A DNA stretch of 64,000 nucleotides from Fasciolopsis buskii. Taxonomy: Eukaryota; Platyhelminthes; Trematoda; Plagiorchiida; Fasciolidae. The position numbers and the translations under genes were made by a program. How positions within the stretch are numbered: position 1 is the first letter of the stretch; each line of letters starts with the position of its first letter. Where the stretch lies: contig LUCM01008245.1 in the NCBI GenBank assembly GCA_008360955.1, positions 348,140-412,139 on the forward strand, in the 5' to 3' direction. Below the pieces are notes generated by a model. The model was not told the DNA's origin and did not search any database. It saw only the letters and a program-made list of their open reading frames with translations. Positions 36,901 through 47,586 of this stretch are shown here, in pieces.

Positions 36901-38269
36901 TTGGGCTATACTTTAGAAACTCGAAGCATACGGTTGGGTGTATTTTTGACGAATCGAAAGTGAAATCGCCGAGTATCATTCTCCTTTAGAATTCTATTTT
37001 ACTGCTCACTAAAAAGATATTGACTGACGCATCGTCCATTTTCAATTTTCTTTCGTTGAACGGCCTCCTGTTATGTGCGGGCATTTCTCTAGGCAAAATT
37101 CAACGGCCATCAACCGAGACTGAATCAATACAACATCAATAGACTGACTGACTACTAAATCCTGTTTGCCAACTCTTCGGAAAGAAGCCCATTAAAACCA
37201 CTCGAAATAATAACGACCAAATCGTATGCAATTTTAATGGGTCTAATTTCCTCGTAAACTGAGATGGTTTGGGAACAAATAAATGTAATTGCAGCTGGCA
37301 AAACCTATATTACGGTTTCTTTCAAGTCCACCACGCAATCATTGCAGTTACAACACACATCATTGGCGCTACTGTGGCACCTAAGCCTCCGTCGGTCCTA
37401 TTGCTTCCAAGTGCATTGTATTTCATCTAATTTGTGCAATGGATGTGTGCAAATGTGCTGATTTTGTTTTCGAACTTTCTGGAGTCTTGTTTAATTTAGG
37501 ATAAAGTAATCGCGCAATGTCACCTGTTTGATAGCCCTTCATTAAATTCAACTTTTATACTGAATTTGACAGTTGATTTGAGCTGTTATCTAGCCGTATG
37601 GGAGCGGATCAGCCCTGTCTTGTTTCAGATTGCTTTGATCCCGATTCTCAAATTGTCCGTTTCTGGTCTTAATGGTAATGTCGTATTGGGTGAATCACCA
37701 ACATGCAAGCTAGGGACATTGGATGCAAGTGAAAATAAAAATACTACTTGGCAGAATAGTACACTGGTACTGCGTGATCGCACCGTTTAGGAGTTGGCGG
37801 GCCAGTTCATCAGCCCCCCATGATTTTTTTGAACGTTGTCTCATTAGAAATACACTTGAAACCCGATGGATAACTATGGAAGAAACGATTTCTTTGTAGC
37901 GTTTATACAAGTTTTAACCTTACGATAACGTGTTCTGATTTTGGCTACTTCCTCCCAGTACTGAGCGGTAGTGAGAGAAAAGTCAAAACATCGTGAAACA
38001 AAAGGACTATGGAGGAAACCCACATCACAGAATTGGAAGGTAGCAGAGTTCCTCAAAGTAAAAATGCTGTGGATGTTCAGGCAAACTGTACTTCGCAAAT
38101 GTTCTCATCGCAGTTTTTATTTGGGAACCCTAACCACAGCTTTTGACTGAGAAGTTTGATCCATAAGGCATGGGAACTGAACGGTAGCATACTTATCACT
38201 GACCGTCTCACTTGGAAAAATAGGCAACGCAGTCCTGATTGTCCTGCGAGACAGTTTGTGCAGTGCGGA
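33911..38269. other. No recognisable gene
   Basis: Two plus-strand frames, 35054-35320 (88 codons) and 35393-35821 (142 codons), are the longest. Neither shows a recognisable motif or clear splice sites. Nothing else is seen in this 4.3 kb. Confidence 0.4.
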
Positions 38270-38460
38270 ATTGGTTTTATTTCCCAAATTCATTAGAACG
38301 GTATATATATATATGATAGCAGGTTATAGAATGATGTTCTTTCTCGTAGCTCAGGTTCAACAGGATGGCATTGGTTTATTCGCTGAGCTGGGCAATTTGA
38401 TTGCGAAAGTTTCATCACCTATCGAGGTGATTTCGTCAGTGCTTTGATGTTGTGGCGAGC
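38270..38460 (-). mobile_element. Penelope-like element fragment, copy C
   Basis: About 190 bases align with the region of copies A and B that lies just 3' of the nuclease. Shared blocks on the plus strand include TTTCTCGTAGCTCAG, CAACAGGATGGCATTGG, GCTGGGCAATTTGATTG and TTGTGGCGAG. It contains the best hammerhead-like core of the window. Homology stops at about 38460. A short TA run lies at its left end. Confidence 0.7.
38409..38439 (-). ncRNA. Hammerhead ribozyme-like core in PLE fragment
   Basis: On the minus strand CTGACGA (38439-38433) fits the hammerhead core C-U-G-A-N-G-A. After one base comes a perfect 7-bp hairpin, ATCACCT with loop CGAT and AGGTGAT, directly followed by GAAAC (38413-38409). 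Core, stem II and second core box are thus all in the order and contact a hammerhead needs, apart from one extra base before stem II. Penelope-like elements are known to carry hammerhead motifs in their terminal repeats. Stems I and III could not be drawn with confidence, so activity is uncertain. Confidence 0.55.
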
Positions 38461-41400
38461 CAACATACTGCTAGGGAGTACATCTACTGACCAAGTGAAC
38501 GACCTGGGATTCCCAGCCAAAGTCTTAAGCTCTTTCGAGAACCTGTCCCTGAGACAGCGCGAAGTGGCTGAGCTAAAATCCTCATGCTTGGATCAAGCGT
38601 CCTTTAATTGATTTTTCCGGCAGTTGCTGGCTTAAGCCAACTTCACTGGGCCCCTGCCGTCAGTTACCTTCGCGATGTGACGGAATTTTCGACTTGAGAT
38701 GAGTACTGCTGTATAACACAGGCCGCTATATCACACAAGAACAAATTGGAATCGTGATTTGAATTTTGATTGTTTTGTGTTCCAAAAGACTATCACCAAC
38801 TTTTTAGGTTCGTTTAACAGGGGTAGTGGTGATCATGTTATTCCGCGTACCAGTGAGATGAAGAATGAGTACATATTGTATCCGAATATATTGTACGGCG
38901 TAGTCAGTCTATTCTGAGTGTATACTAATGGGTAGATATAACTAGAAGATACTTAGCCTCTTTTATGATTGTGTAATACTAAAATACCATTGGTGGTAAA
39001 TACATTTCACTTTTTACCCTAGTTATTGTCACTTGGGCAATTAACACGACCACGTCGTCATAATTCACTTTTACCCAGACATATACAGGCTCTTCTGACG
39101 CTGGGTTGCAATCCGGATGTTATCTACAGCATGCTACGCAAACTGGCACTCTTTCAAGTCCCGTCCTCGACTGACCGAAAGCGATCTGGGGACCAAACTT
39201 CCAGTCTTGCTCAATCCAATCGATCTGATGGCACGGTTATTCACCCACGATCAAAGATTGATGCTCCTAGAGGCGATGGTGATCGTCAATTAGAATATTC
39301 CTATGATCAGAGACTATTTTCTGTACCCGTTTCAAGAAGCACATCCAAGCAACTCACTAGAAATGCACTCAATTGAACTGTGTAATTGTTATCCAATAAT
39401 AGTCAGTTTATCTCACTTCTTCCACAAAATGATTTGTCAATCTCAAGTGAAACATCGGCAACAAACTCCTCTTTCAAGATACTCAGGAGAATCTTCATGA
39501 AATGTTCCCACAACGAAAATTATTTTCCTGCATGATAAAGCTTTGATGTATGTCAGTTGCTCTTTTGCCCATGAATATCATTGAGCGCATTTGGAACGGT
39601 GGCTATGCGGAAGTGTTTGATTACAGTAGAAGAGCCTAGTTCGGTTTGCAAGTTCACTGACTTTCTGGGGCATGCCTGGCGTTTGCTTTGTTCTGCACTC
39701 ATCATTGGACGAGAATCAACTCACGGCGGACGCATTCTGACGCACGCGTACGAGGAACAGATCAGCGGGCGATGGTCATTCTTAACTTTTTGCACGTCTG
39801 ACCTTTACCCTGATTATCACATGTGAGATGGCTTCCGGTATTTAGTTTGCCCACTCAGTTCATTCTTTTCATGGTCCCTAGGGTTAGTCTACAAATCACG
39901 TATGAACAGTTTCTCCTGATTGCAAACAGCCTACCTCACCGGCCTAGTTTCGGGTTTTTGTTACTGCTGCTTCTACGATTAAACTATTTCGTCCATCCTC
40001 TGCCGACGAATTCCGAACGCATTAGTACTGTTATAGTACCAATAGATTTGTCACATCGGCTCTGTTCTTTCGTCCACTCAACGAATAATTCAATGCTGGT
40101 TTTGGTCCATACCTTTTAAAGGCATAAGTGAGGATCGCAGAGCTGGAAATGGTTTAACTTCATCATCTAACCAGACTGTATGGCGGTTTGCTTAGGTTTC
40201 AGTCTGAAAACTAAGTGTTTCGGTGCTTCGTTTATCGCCCAAGCGGTGTTACACCCTCTAATTCTATCCACTTGATTTTTCATTTCGCCTCTATCCGGCA
40301 CCGCGGATGTAAGTAACCCCAACTCTAATCTTTGTTACCGATTGTTAGTGCATAGTTCAGTGGGTGACGTCGATCCCGAGCACCCTGCTCGTGACTTCGG
40401 CATTACCTGCGTAATATTTTCACAATCATTAATAACCGTTGTTACTCATGGGTATGCAGTTTTCATGTGTCCCTTGCGCATGATGGTAGTATATTTGTCT
40501 CTCCCAAAAAGTGTCCACGCTTCATTTGACTAGATAGATCAGGTGTGAAACCTCATGATGTTGAAAAAACACGCTATCATGGGCTCCACAGAAGTCATAA
40601 TTATTCGGTACTTCGAGGTAGCAATCAAAACCGGGACCTAATAGGGCGAAATTTGTAAGAACGAAACTGAGTCGAATTCATCCTGCGAACTGCTCTGCTT
40701 TTGACCTCGACATCAGCAACTGGTATAGACACCGTGACACGGGAACTCAACGCAACGTATTGCCCACCGATCCGAATATATCGTTTCTATTTAAAATTCT
40801 TGGGATCCAAGGTGTTATGTTATGGTATATTTCCACCTATAGATGGCGGGATTGTGGATAGTCTCATTTTGAGTAACCTCATTCGCCGACTGGCAGCCAT
40901 TCGACGCGTAAAAGATTCATAACTCATCGAGAAACTTGATGACGTTACTAAAGTAATTGAATCCGGTTACTGCAAACCTAACTTCGCATCACGCGAATCC
41001 TTTCAGTGTTCTGAGAGCCCAATGTGGTTCCCTCCATTTCTCAACCCTTCCATTAGCAACATTCTCATGGGGTTTCGGTTCGCCGCTTCCCCACTTCTAG
41101 CCTCCGAACGTCGGGAGTGCTCCACTCAGACCCCGTGGTGGCTACTCTCTCCGAACATCTCTAGGAATGCTTCAAAGTGACCGCACATCTCAAAAACCTG
41201 ATTGGGGAACCCCGCTCATTTCTTGCTATTGGCCGAGGTGTTCTCTAGGAAGCAACAAGACGGAAAAAATCTGTTGGTTACCATCAGGTTGACCCTTGGT
41301 AATCAGTCCAGAGAAGTTGGCTAAATCCTGATTTGAAACTCTACCGTCGGATTACGTAGCATGCTACACCGTGCCTCAAGTGTATCTGTAGACGGAAGGG

Positions 41401-42129
41401 TGTGCTGAGCACTCATGATATCGGGCTTCGTCCGAATGGTGTATGAACTGAGCAATCGATCAGCAGTTTCCGGCGGGCCCCGATACTCCCACCCAGTCTT
41501 ACTGTTCTGTCAGTTAGAGGCTTGGATCAAAAGCTGGGCTTATGGGTCCCCAACCAACTCACTTTTTCGGTCAGTATAACGCCCATTGTTGATTTGTGCG
41601 TCCAGATGATGTAAACGTGGAGAATGAAATACCTGTCATATAAATGGCGAACCCTGAATACGGATTCTTTTTTCTTTCCTCCTCTTGCAACCATTGTTCT
41701 GGTGAAATCTGGTATGTATACGGATATACATATGCACATGTCAACGACTTTGATATTCTTTATTTACCTTAACAATCATAGACACATGGATAAACATATT
41801 TAGCACTTAGTATTCGAAAACATTTTGTATGTCTCATTGCCTGATCAGGAAGTTACCAGATAACGTGCTTGCTTGCTGAATTTTCATTTTAGATGCTTTA
41901 GCTCACTAACAAGACTTGTGAATGGAAGGTACTAACAAATTGTGGATTGAAATTCAACACTTGTTTAAGCATCTGTAGCACCGGGGTTACATCCGTTTGT
42001 CGATCAAAGGTCGAGTATCTACAACAACGTAAGGTAGCTTACGCTACACAGCTCAGGAACATAACCGTTGAAGACGAATGTGCGAAGGCTTTCGATGTTT
42101 GGACACCTTTGTTACCGTAGTGCTGGCGC
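38461..42129. other. No recognisable gene
   Basis: The longest frame, 39026-39376 plus (116 codons), is serine/arginine-rich near its end and could be an exon, but no splice pair or family supports this. The remainder shows nothing recognisable. Confidence 0.4.
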
Positions 42130-42220
42130 GAGAATTTTTGCAGTAACTCAGAGGCTAGAAGTAAGATACTGTAGCCTGGGATTCAATCCCTAGGAGAGGG
42201 ACTGAACTTGAGTTAATTAC
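42130..42220 (+). repeat. Possible tRNA-like (SINE) relic
   Basis: A box A-like TAACTCAGAGG (42144-42154) and a box B-like GGATTCAATCC (42179-42189) stand 24 bases apart. Box B departs from GGTTCGANTCC at two or three positions. It may be the head of a worn SINE; no second copy was seen in the window. Confidence 0.3.
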
Positions 42221-44395
42221 GGTGGTCGGGGTTTGGTTTGCCTATGGCAGCAGAAAATCTACCTCGTTCTAGGTTGTTTTTCTAGGCGGCTGATGGTTTA
42301 CACTGACCAGCCAGGTAAGAAAACGTTGATTAGTGGACTGGCTGGTGCTGAGTTGGGATCCACGAGATCCTGCCAGACGGCATATAGTCCTTTAACTTAT
42401 CGTTTGGCGATCGATATTTTGCTGTTTCTTGTTGTGTTTTCCGTAGATAGCTTTGCGAGGTAGCAACAAAAACCAGCGCATTTTGGCGCAACGTTAATGG
42501 ATGCGAAAATTGGAGCGAAACGTGACGTCGGAGTTTTGCGAATTAGGGGGCAGGCTGAATTGGCACAGGTTACGCTAATTGGAACATGTTATGCATACCT
42601 AGAGATGGATTTCTTTGGTGTACATCGTTCACCAAAGCTGATATTGGTCAATTTGGTTCGACCGAATGCCAAGGAAGTATGAAAACCTCAACTACCGAAT
42701 TGACTGAAGCAGGTTCAGTCAAACTGATAGGCTGGAATCCACAGCATCCTCCCGCGAGTTGTTTAAACACGTTAGGGGACATGATATGGTGCTGAAGTCA
42801 GCATTCGAAATTTTTCTTCAACTACATAACTTCTATACTCATTGCTTTTTGTTCGTTCTTCACCCAAAAGTACACTGTCCTAGAATGTGAAGGAAAACTA
42901 GAGCACATCGGTGCTACATTAGCTGTATACGCTGCATCGAACTGAATGTCACTGTGGGTTACCTTTAGTAGATGATGCCCTTCTTCTGCACAAGCAACCA
43001 TCTTACCTTTTAAAACCAGCATGAGTTTCACCATGGAGACTTGTTTAGTAGAGGAATTCACATCCGAAGTCAGTGCATACAAACGCATTTCATTCGCGAA
43101 ATCTGTGGTTACAGGCAAAATGTTTGGTTGATTGCAGGACGATATTCGGCCTCGGTTCCATCCCTGAGTCCATCCACAGATTCCACGCAGTACATTATCC
43201 TACAATTTTAAAGATCCATACAGCCGATTGGGGATTCCGAAATTTGCTGCAATCTGATTGACTATGATCTCTCATAGACATGTTACGGTGTGGTGGGTAA
43301 AACCGATACATTTACACAGAAAAGTAGTGGTGTCTTCAGCAGTCTCCGCGTTTTCAATCTGCTGAATAGCGCTTTAAGCACCTTGAGGGAATAATGTGGT
43401 AACCTATGGGTGCTGTCGAATCCGAATTTACCAGGGACGTTTATTGGAATACTGAATAAGTACCATGCACAGCTGACACGAATCGTTAAGGTTTGAAGTA
43501 AAAGTCCCCCAATTTGTGCAGCAGCAGTTCCGTTGTCGAACAACTTACTTCATGAAGAACCATTGGATCTTCATCCCAGTGGAAGTCATCACATCCGTTT
43601 TTATTTCTTAAGATTTCGATGATTTCTTATGGTTGACTAAAAACCCTCGATTGTATTGAAGAATGTCATTTTCTCGTCCGATTACTTGTGTTTATGCGGG
43701 AAAGGAATGTTGAAACACATTGAGGGCACGGAGGGATAACGAGCAGTTTAGAAAGCAATTATCCTTTGCTTTCTGTTAAACTGGATCCAAGGGGACGTGA
43801 AAACCACGAAACGTGATAAATAAAAAGTCAAATTGTTCTTAGGATACCAGTGCCTCCCGTTGGTTTCCGCGGGCTTTCTGTTTTGAAGTCCGCGGTTCAG
43901 ATCAAGCATTGTAACTGGAAGGTGACAAGAAAAACAGACTTTTAATTGATAACAGTTATTCCTTCCTACATGTACCAGGAAACCACGATGCATTAAACAA
44001 ATTCCACCCTTCATCAAAGTCTTATCGGTCTACACGACGGTCCATGATGTTACAACGCTTATATTCTCAAACTGAAAAACAACGAGATATAGGATATTCC
44101 AAATGACTGTCTTAGATCCTTGAGAACTATGAATTTTTTTAATCAACTCTATGGAAAAACGCTTCTGCATCCAACATTTGTTGGTAATCATTGAGATACG
44201 AAGAAACATAGAAAGAGGTAAATCCCGTAACCCATTGCCATGTAAATGCTAGAAAAATGGCATTCTTAGACCAGTGGTTCTGTCTTCGACTGTGCCAGTG
44301 TTGCGGTAAGAGGGAAACGCTGTGCGCTAGCGGCCTGAGTAAGTCAGTGACGGATAGGTGTAATGTCATCCGGTGGCGAAGTCCAAAAAACCGTT
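42221..44395. other. No recognisable gene
   Basis: The minus-strand frame 43118-42822 (98 codons) follows a plausible TTGCCTGTAACCACAG acceptor and could be an exon, but it matches no family I know. Nothing else is visible. Confidence 0.4.
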
Positions 44396-44560
44396 CAGAA
44401 CCTGCCCGGTAGCGTAATGGCTAAGGCGTTCGACTCAAACTCGTTCGTCCCGGGTTCGCGTCCAAATTCGAGCGCGGTGGATATGCACTGCTGATGATTT
44501 CTAACAAGGATGAAACAGCTGCACACTGCTTCCATGGTTTTTTAATGGCTAGTTGAACGA
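44396..44560 (+). mobile_element. Hammerhead-bearing SINE of the schistosome SM-alpha type
   Basis: A tRNA-like head with box A TAGCGTAATGG (44410-44420) and box B GGTTCGCGTCC (44453-44463) is followed within 30 bases by hammerhead boxes at 44491-44515 and then a CTTCCATGG tail. Trematode SM-alpha-type elements have exactly this order: polymerase III promoter, then hammerhead. The head starts a few bases before 44401. The copy is mutated but still colinear. Confidence 0.65.
44481..44540 (+). ncRNA. Degenerate hammerhead ribozyme in SINE
   Basis: CTGATGA (44491-44497) and GAAA (44512-44515) are both perfect and lie 14 bases apart. The 14 bases can form a short stem II (TTC/GGA plus flanks) around TAACAA. 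Stem III would be the self-complementary CAGCTG after GAAA, as short palindromic stem III is usual in this class. The cleavage triplet, expected as G-U-C, reads GCA, and the stem I strands CACTG and CACTG no longer pair fully. It is probably a dead ribozyme in a genuine hammerhead SINE. Confidence 0.55.
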
Positions 44561-45264
44561 TGATACCTCCTACTACCAACGCATAAGAGAATTGTCCCAC
44601 ACTTTCGAAGAATCCAAATCAGTTGTGTTGCAGACCGGAGAACGCGTGGGAGAATGATGATCAGGTCTTGAGAAAGATCATCCGTGGTAACCGAGATGCT
44701 AACAAATTGCCAACCATTTGGAGTATCCAGTGTTAGTGAATGTGGAAACCTCATATAAGAGAATTCAGTCAAAAAGTTAGGCTCTAGGGGACAAAATATA
44801 TGGAAAAAGAGGTAACTTGATCGTGAGCTCTTGACTTTGAGTGGAAGCAGCCGAGGATCTGATGTCGTTGCCTTGCACTTGGTGGAGGGAGGACAAAGTA
44901 CCGAGAACAGCAGTTAGGAATCACAGAAATCATCAACCGAAAAAACAGCAATATTAGATGCTCCCAACTCAAAAGTAATCATACATGGAGGCAGCAGAGA
45001 AATCAGCAATTGCCCCTCCAACTACTGGAAATACAATGCTATCTTGACTTTGTTTTAAAATGGTCTTCCAGTGGACCATCAAAGCTGACGTTTTGGTCTT
45101 CGCGATTCTCAAATCATTCGCGAATCCTAAATCAATTTATGAAGCGGCCTTCGTCAGCCAGAGTTCAAATTTAAACTACTGCATCCTCTCTATGTTGTTT
45201 TGTTGCTTGGTGAATCGATTTCGACATAACAGTTGTCTAAACCGAGAATGTTTCCCTGTAAGAA
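44561..45264. other. No recognisable gene
   Basis: Short unassigned frames only. Confidence 0.4.
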
Positions 45265-45480
45265 CATAATACTCCAGGGCTGTTTTGTGACAAGGATCTG
45301 AAGCCGAACGGAAAGTTTACGAACATAAACTCACTTGGCCGGCGGTGGCCAAGCGCATAGGGTCGTGTCGTTTGGACGTGAAAGTCGTGAGTTCGAATCC
45401 TTCCACCACCGGCTAAGTTTCCTACTAGGCAGCCCCCTCCCTGAGAAATGATGTACATTATTATTTAATTAATAAATGAA
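45265..45480 (+). mobile_element. tRNA-derived SINE (copy B)
   Basis: Box A TGGCCAAGCGC (45346-45356) and box B AGTTCGAATCC (45390-45400) lie inside a tRNA-like unit whose ends GCCGGCGG and CCACCGGC can pair as an acceptor stem. A tail with GTACATTATTATTTAATTAA and AATGAAG follows. The unit, the upstream lead and the tail all align with copy A at 22965-23160. It looks closer to a functional tRNA shape than copy A. Confidence 0.7.
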
Positions 45481-46154
45481 GTAAGAAGAGGCGGATTTGA
45501 AGAAACGGTAATCGAATCGGCATCGGACCCGAGTCTAGCAGAGTTGTCTCATTGGTTCTCAGTAGTTCCCCGACGCTGGACCGTGCCGGACAAATCGCCG
45601 TCGATACGCAGGCGTAAATCTAACCCAACCTTGCCAGACAGCGGGCGAATACACACCGCTAGAACTGACTGAGACCGCGTCAACCCACTGGCTACCAGCG
45701 GCCAGCCGACAATGGCCCGGCCAGAAGGCAATAGGGTGAACATGGAAAACTGAAAAGTCCATATCGTGAGGAGTGTTGGCCAACCAGGGCGAGCGGTCCG
45801 GATTCGTCAAGAAAACGGCATAAACTAAACCGGATGAAATGCACTAAACAAGACGGACCAATCAAAGCGCGACCCTGACAACTGGTGGAATAATGGCAAC
45901 CGCAAAAACGCAAATATTCAAGCAAAGTAACCTGGAAATGTGGTTTCACTCAATAGAACGGGTAACTTTGATTGTTCTAACTTGAGCAAGTAGGGATGGA
46001 AGATAGCGATCTGGAGCTAGGATTGACTAATTGGAGAGCAAAAATCAGGAAGAAGATTAGCAGCTACTGAACAAATCATTCGTCAAACTAAATCATGGTG
46101 CCAAAGTAATAATAAGCAATTGAAATTCCGTACCTAGACGTTTGATTAGACTCA
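45481..46154. other. No recognisable gene
   Basis: Three overlapping minus-strand frames between 45549 and 45949 are open but compete with each other and show no motif. The region to 46154 lies downstream of the syntenin-like gene. Confidence 0.4.
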
Positions 46155-46160
46155 TTTATT
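46155..46160 (-). promoter_or_regulatory. Candidate polyadenylation signal of syntenin-like gene
   Basis: AATAAA on the minus strand, about 195 bases past the stop codon of the tandem-PDZ gene. Confidence 0.45.
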
Positions 46161-46353
46161 AACCCCCAGAAATAGCAGTCTCACGGAAAGGCTTACGAGG
46201 CGAGAAACATTCTAGTTAAACATTGCAGAATAAAAATTCACATACGGAAGTTCGCCTACCGGCCAAGAGATCTCCGACAGTTCTAGGTCTGATTCAAGTA
46301 GTCACGAAACATAAAAAAGAGATTAGCTGAATCTTCGAGTACACAGCGCTGAC

Positions 46354-47586
46354 TTACCAAAGTCCAAAAGCTTCTGCTTTCACCCAAGCGTCTAGGTTAA
46401 AACCACTGTTTGTGGACACGTAGTGCAGATTATCGACTACGTGCAGTTGCCTGTGTATCCTCACCGGGATGACACCAAGAATTACAGAGCGTGAACAACT
46501 ATCGGTAATTGCTTGTCTTATCAAACATATTTTCTCATGATCTTTGATATTTGCAACGAAATTTCCGTTAACTTCAACGATGAAGTGATCCGGTTTGAGA
46601 CCAGCTTCTGATGCCGGAGAGTTCATAGCGACTGCGGTTACACATCCATTATTCAAAGAGAAACCTAAATCCCGGTGGCTACGGTGACCGCATCGTTTGC
46701 TTCGGTGGTGTGCAGAGTCTGTCACGAGTGGACAGGATCCGACGGAAAGTGTCAGCCATTTTAAGAATGGACACGGGCGTACTCTCAGACGAAACACGTC
46801 ATGCCCTTGTGGGTGGCGGCTGAGATCATCAAGTTCCGATTGCAAAACGCAATGTCCAAATTCCAAGATTTGGTCTCCGTAATGTAGGTCGGGTCGAATT
46901 TCGAAATGCGAATAGTCAATCTCTGTCACGAAACATTTGGTCTTTGGGAAGATGTTCACCAAAAGTCCGGTACAATGGTATTTACGGTAGACAATGATTT
47001 CCTTGAACTTTTGGTCAAAATTTACATCTTCCGGTGGAGATTTACGAATTTCGCTCTTAAATACCATGCAGTACTCATTAAACAGACCAAGGTCACGAAG
47101 ATAGGCATATACGGGACCAAGCTTAAGCTTAGAAATATTAATATTAGGCTTCCTCTTTGTCCTCTCGTCCAATGGTTTCAAAGAATGGCTGTTTACAATC
47201 ACCGGGCCTCTTGGTGTTAGACTCAACTGGGCCCCGTTGAACATTGAACGCCTGTTTTCCGTGGAGTCGGCTGGTGTCCCACTATTCAGTGCTTTGAACA
47301 GGCAAGGGATATTTTCACCGCACCAAATATGACGTAATGCATCTTCTACGGATGTTACCCTACGACTGTGCGATTTCGATGTTTCCTTTCCAGCTGACTT
47401 AGCCCCATCTTCACACGGGCAAGTATGGCAATAAGTGCAGCGACCGAGAATACCATGAACTGGACATATAACAGGGAACTCGTTACGGTTTCTCTCATCT
47501 GGCCATTCCAAAACACAATCTGCGGTGATTGGAACGATGGGTTCATAATATGTATACCAACTATATGGTTCGGTTTTCCCATCCAT
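46354..47586 (-). CDS. Syntenin-like tandem PDZ-domain protein
   Basis: A single frame of 410 codons, the longest in the window. The C-terminal half has two adjacent PDZ domains. PDZ1 covers about residues 194-272, with GLLV at 207-210 in place of the G-L-G-F carboxylate-binding loop and LHYGDQILEF after it. PDZ2 covers about 278-374, with LGFSLNNGCVTAVAMNSPAS, AGLKPDHFIVEVNGNFV and a closing VILGVIPV strand. Order, spacing and the short tail follow syntenin (SDCBP), a membrane scaffold that binds syndecan and other receptor tails and acts in exosome and vesicle traffic. The N-terminal 190 residues are longer than in syntenin and include a Cys/His cluster at 41-58 (C41, H44, C50, C53, H54, C56, C58) that might bind zinc. 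The chosen ATG at 47586 has A at -3 and G at +4. The frame stays open about 50 bases further upstream, so a 5' exon cannot be excluded. It appears intronless; function is inferred from homology. Confidence 0.8.
   Translation of the reverse strand: MDGKTEPYSWYTYYEPIVPITADCVLEWPDERNRNEFPVICPVHGILGRCTYCHTCPCEDGAKSAGKETSKSHSRRVTSVEDALRHIWCGENIPCLFKALNSGTPADSTENRRSMFNGAQLSLTPRGPVIVNSHSLKPLDERTKRKPNINISKLKLGPVYAYLRDLGLFNEYCMVFKSEIRKSPPEDVNFDQKFKEIIVYRKYHCTGLLVNIFPKTKCFVTEIDYSHFEIRPDLHYGDQILEFGHCVLQSELDDLSRHPQGHDVFRLRVRPCPFLKWLTLSVGSCPLVTDSAHHRSKRCGHRSHRDLGFSLNNGCVTAVAMNSPASEAGLKPDHFIVEVNGNFVANIKDHEKICLIRQAITDSCSRSVILGVIPVRIHRQLHVVDNLHYVSTNSGFNLDAWVKAEAFGLW

Noticed and set aside
39026..39376. 116-codon plus-strand frame, Ser/Arg-rich, possible exon
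   Set aside because: No recognisable family, no convincing splice pair, and length is within chance expectation for this amount of sequence.
41380..41460. Hammerhead-like wording (CATGAT...TCGTCCGAA) near 41.4 kb
   Set aside because: Core box is not CTGANGA and the second box is not GAAA; no repeat context supports it.
42822..43118. 98-codon minus-strand frame after a plausible acceptor, possible exon
   Set aside because: The donor is weak and no family can be named; kept only as a remark.
44401..44463. Genuine tRNA gene
   Set aside because: Promoter boxes are present but no complete cloverleaf forms, and a hammerhead unit is attached, so it is the head of a SINE.
45340..45418. Genuine tRNA gene
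   Set aside because: Although the acceptor-like ends pair well, the unit is repeated with identical flanking lead and tail at 22965-23160, which marks a SINE.
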